From Strigamia acuminata (taxonomy: Eukaryota; Arthropoda; Chilopoda; Geophilomorpha; Linotaeniidae), in the NCBI GenBank assembly GCA_949358305.1, contig OX442315.1, forward strand, positions 3,286,001 through 3,350,000: a stretch of 64,000 nucleotides of DNA, given 5' to 3'. A program made the translations under genes and the position numbers. The notes beneath the pieces are model-generated. The model was given only the letters and a program-made list of their open reading frames with translations. It searched no databases and was not told the origin of the DNA. Of the stretch, positions 62,929 to 64,000 are shown one piece after another (the first letter of the stretch is position 1; each line of letters begins with the position of its first letter).

Positions 62929-63996
62929 CTAGTCCAACTCTTCATCCTCAATAAATCCCTCCATGGATGTAACAACTTCCGAGACGGCTGCGGGTGGAGA
63001 ATCAAGTTGAATAGCTACCAATTCCGGTACTACATCTGGCTCAACGTCATGGGCCAGTGGATTCAGGAGCATTCTGTGTTGTTCCTCGGTGAATACTTCC
63101 AGGGGATCAGGCCCTCCTAACGGAATGGTGTTAGCGCTGGTTGGCTCGGAGAAAACCAAGTGATGGTCGGGTAAGCCAGAGTGCCATCCCTCACGAATCA
63201 AAGGGTGTGCTGCTGTTGAGACCTGTTGCAAAATCTTACACCAAATAAAAGAGCGAGTTTGAAAAGATTCCGGCCGGGAGGGATGGAAAATCCATTGGAT
63301 CACGGCCAGTGGCACGCTCAAATCTGGAATTCGGTCGTTTGAAATCGACACGCTAATACGCTTGGCTGCTTCCAATAAAATTGGGAAATAATGTTCCACT
63401 TCTGCCTTAGTTTGTTCCGTGAGCGACATGTTTGGTCTCGGCATATATGGGTGGACCAGTAAAATAACCGGTTCAGCAGCGTCGTTTACTTCAGGGAGCG
63501 GAATGGTCGCTACAATCATGTTGTTAGCCGATGTTCCCTCTGGAGAAGCGGCGGCTTGCGGACCAGAATCGGATGCAACCAGCGGAGAATCAGACGCAGT
63601 AACTGACGTTGGTTCGTTCGTTGGGGGGTTTTCCGCCGAGACAACTGGAGTCCCATCAATCACCTTGGCGGAGGTAGCCGGCTCGGGTTGTGGCTCCGTA
63701 AATCCTCCTCGTGGAGTCGAGTTGCTGGACATTTGCGCCGGGTCTAAATAAATAGCTTGCTCCGGGCCCTGGTGGATGAGGCCACATTCGCGACACATCG
63801 CCCAATTGCGTGCTGTCGGCGTACTTAGCCCCTTGACGATAAAAGGAAGAATTTCTTCATTCCACATGCTGGATATGGCAACGCGCTTACCACCGTGACA
63901 GTTCACGCAGACTACGGCGTGAATGCCGGATAAAAGGGAGGATAGCCACCCGCATCCTGCGCACAATGGGCAGAACATAAGCTTGGACTTTGGCAT
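62929..63996 (-). CDS. GypE third ORF (355 aa): zinc-motif protein
   Basis: The ATG at 63996 starts a protein with CPLCAGCG at residues 9-16 and CVNCHGGK at 30-37, the same paired-Cys layout as the GypD third ORF, plus a later CREC pair (MCRECGLIH). A Pro/Ser/Ala/Thr-rich linker follows, then a helical domain (MSLTEQTKAEVEHYFPILLEAAKR, IRPW-like basic-aromatic segments) and an acidic tail ending DEELD. There is no signal peptide or membrane span. It is far shorter than the GypD version. The ORF begins at the window edge, so an upstream in-frame extension cannot be excluded. Confidence 0.75.
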   Translation of the reverse strand: MPKSKLMFCPLCAGCGWLSSLLSGIHAVVCVNCHGGKRVAISSMWNEEILPFIVKGLSTPTARNWAMCRECGLIHQGPEQAIYLDPAQMSSNSTPRGGFTEPQPEPATSAKVIDGTPVVSAENPPTNEPTSVTASDSPLVASDSGPQAAASPEGTSANNMIVATIPLPEVNDAAEPVILLVHPYMPRPNMSLTEQTKAEVEHYFPILLEAAKRISVSISNDRIPDLSVPLAVIQWIFHPSRPESFQTRSFIWCKILQQVSTAAHPLIREGWHSGLPDHHLVFSEPTSANTIPLGGPDPLEVFTEEQHRMLLNPLAHDVEPDVVPELVAIQLDSPPAAVSEVVTSMEGFIEDEELD

Positions 63997-64000
63997 GATG

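Larger units (their letters stand above)
60680..64000 (-). mobile_element. GypE: Ty3/gypsy element related to GypD, 3' part only
   Basis: Minus-strand order: third ORF (63996-62929), 3' region, polypurine tract, and a 3' LTR at 62268-60680. The layout repeats that of GypD (zinc-motif third ORF, then non-coding DNA, then LTR). Gag and pol would lie to the right of the window. The 4-bp AAGT at 60676-60679 would be the target duplication if the LTR border is right, which cannot be checked here. Confidence 0.75.

Noticed and set aside
1-64000. CRISPR arrays, bacterial operons, rRNA genes
   Set aside because: Nothing of the kind is visible. The gene structure, introns and elements are those of an animal genome.

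Overview
The window is animal genomic DNA, most likely from an arthropod. The evidence is a small cluster of pickpocket-like DEG/ENaC channel genes with many introns of about 50-90 bp, an intron-bearing tRNA-Leu(CAA) gene, and a dense load of Ty3/gypsy and Ty1/copia LTR retrotransposons. I name no species.

Layout, left to right. (1) 1-15370: a minus-strand Ty3/gypsy element (GypA; its 3' end lies left of the window) carries two younger insertions. An intact Ty1/copia element (375-5118, TSD GAAAT, LTRs with no difference seen) sits in its integrase region. A plus-strand gag-only Ty3/gypsy derivative (GypB, 10714-15031, TSD AACT) sits in its 5' LTR. (2) 15757-15870: tRNA-Leu(CAA). (3) 17024-20284: minus-strand DEG/ENaC gene A, 11 exons. 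(4) 21537-34994: full-length Ty3/gypsy element GypC with gag, pol and a third ORF in the env position. (5) 35000-36900: gag-like zinc-knuckle fragment, TTA microsatellite and a MITE. (6) 37008-39400: plus-strand DEG/ENaC gene B, 6 exons. (7) 39429-41465: solo LTRs. (8) 41978-59932: minus-strand DEG/ENaC gene C, 11 exons, whose intron 4 holds the complete 14.3-kb Ty3/gypsy element GypD (44678-58992, TSD TAGT). (9) 60680-64000: 3' LTR and third ORF of a minus-strand relative of GypD (GypE).

The most notable host finding is that genes A and C each encode two DEG/ENaC subunits in one polypeptide. A single uninterrupted exon carries TM2 of unit 1, a cytosolic linker and TM1 of unit 2. My splice models close in frame for both genes (817 and 813 aa), with identical intron phases. 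Gene B is an ordinary, rather short single-unit channel.

The most notable element findings are these: third ORFs with a CxxC-type zinc motif and no evident envelope features (GypD, GypE); a predicted spliced leader exon for the GypC third ORF; -1 frameshift heptamers at gag-pol junctions (GypA, GypC, and vestigial in GypB); and three tandem hairpins in the GypD 3' region whose stems differ by compensatory base changes. All exon models, relationships and functions are read from the sequence by eye and have not been tested by transcripts or database searches.
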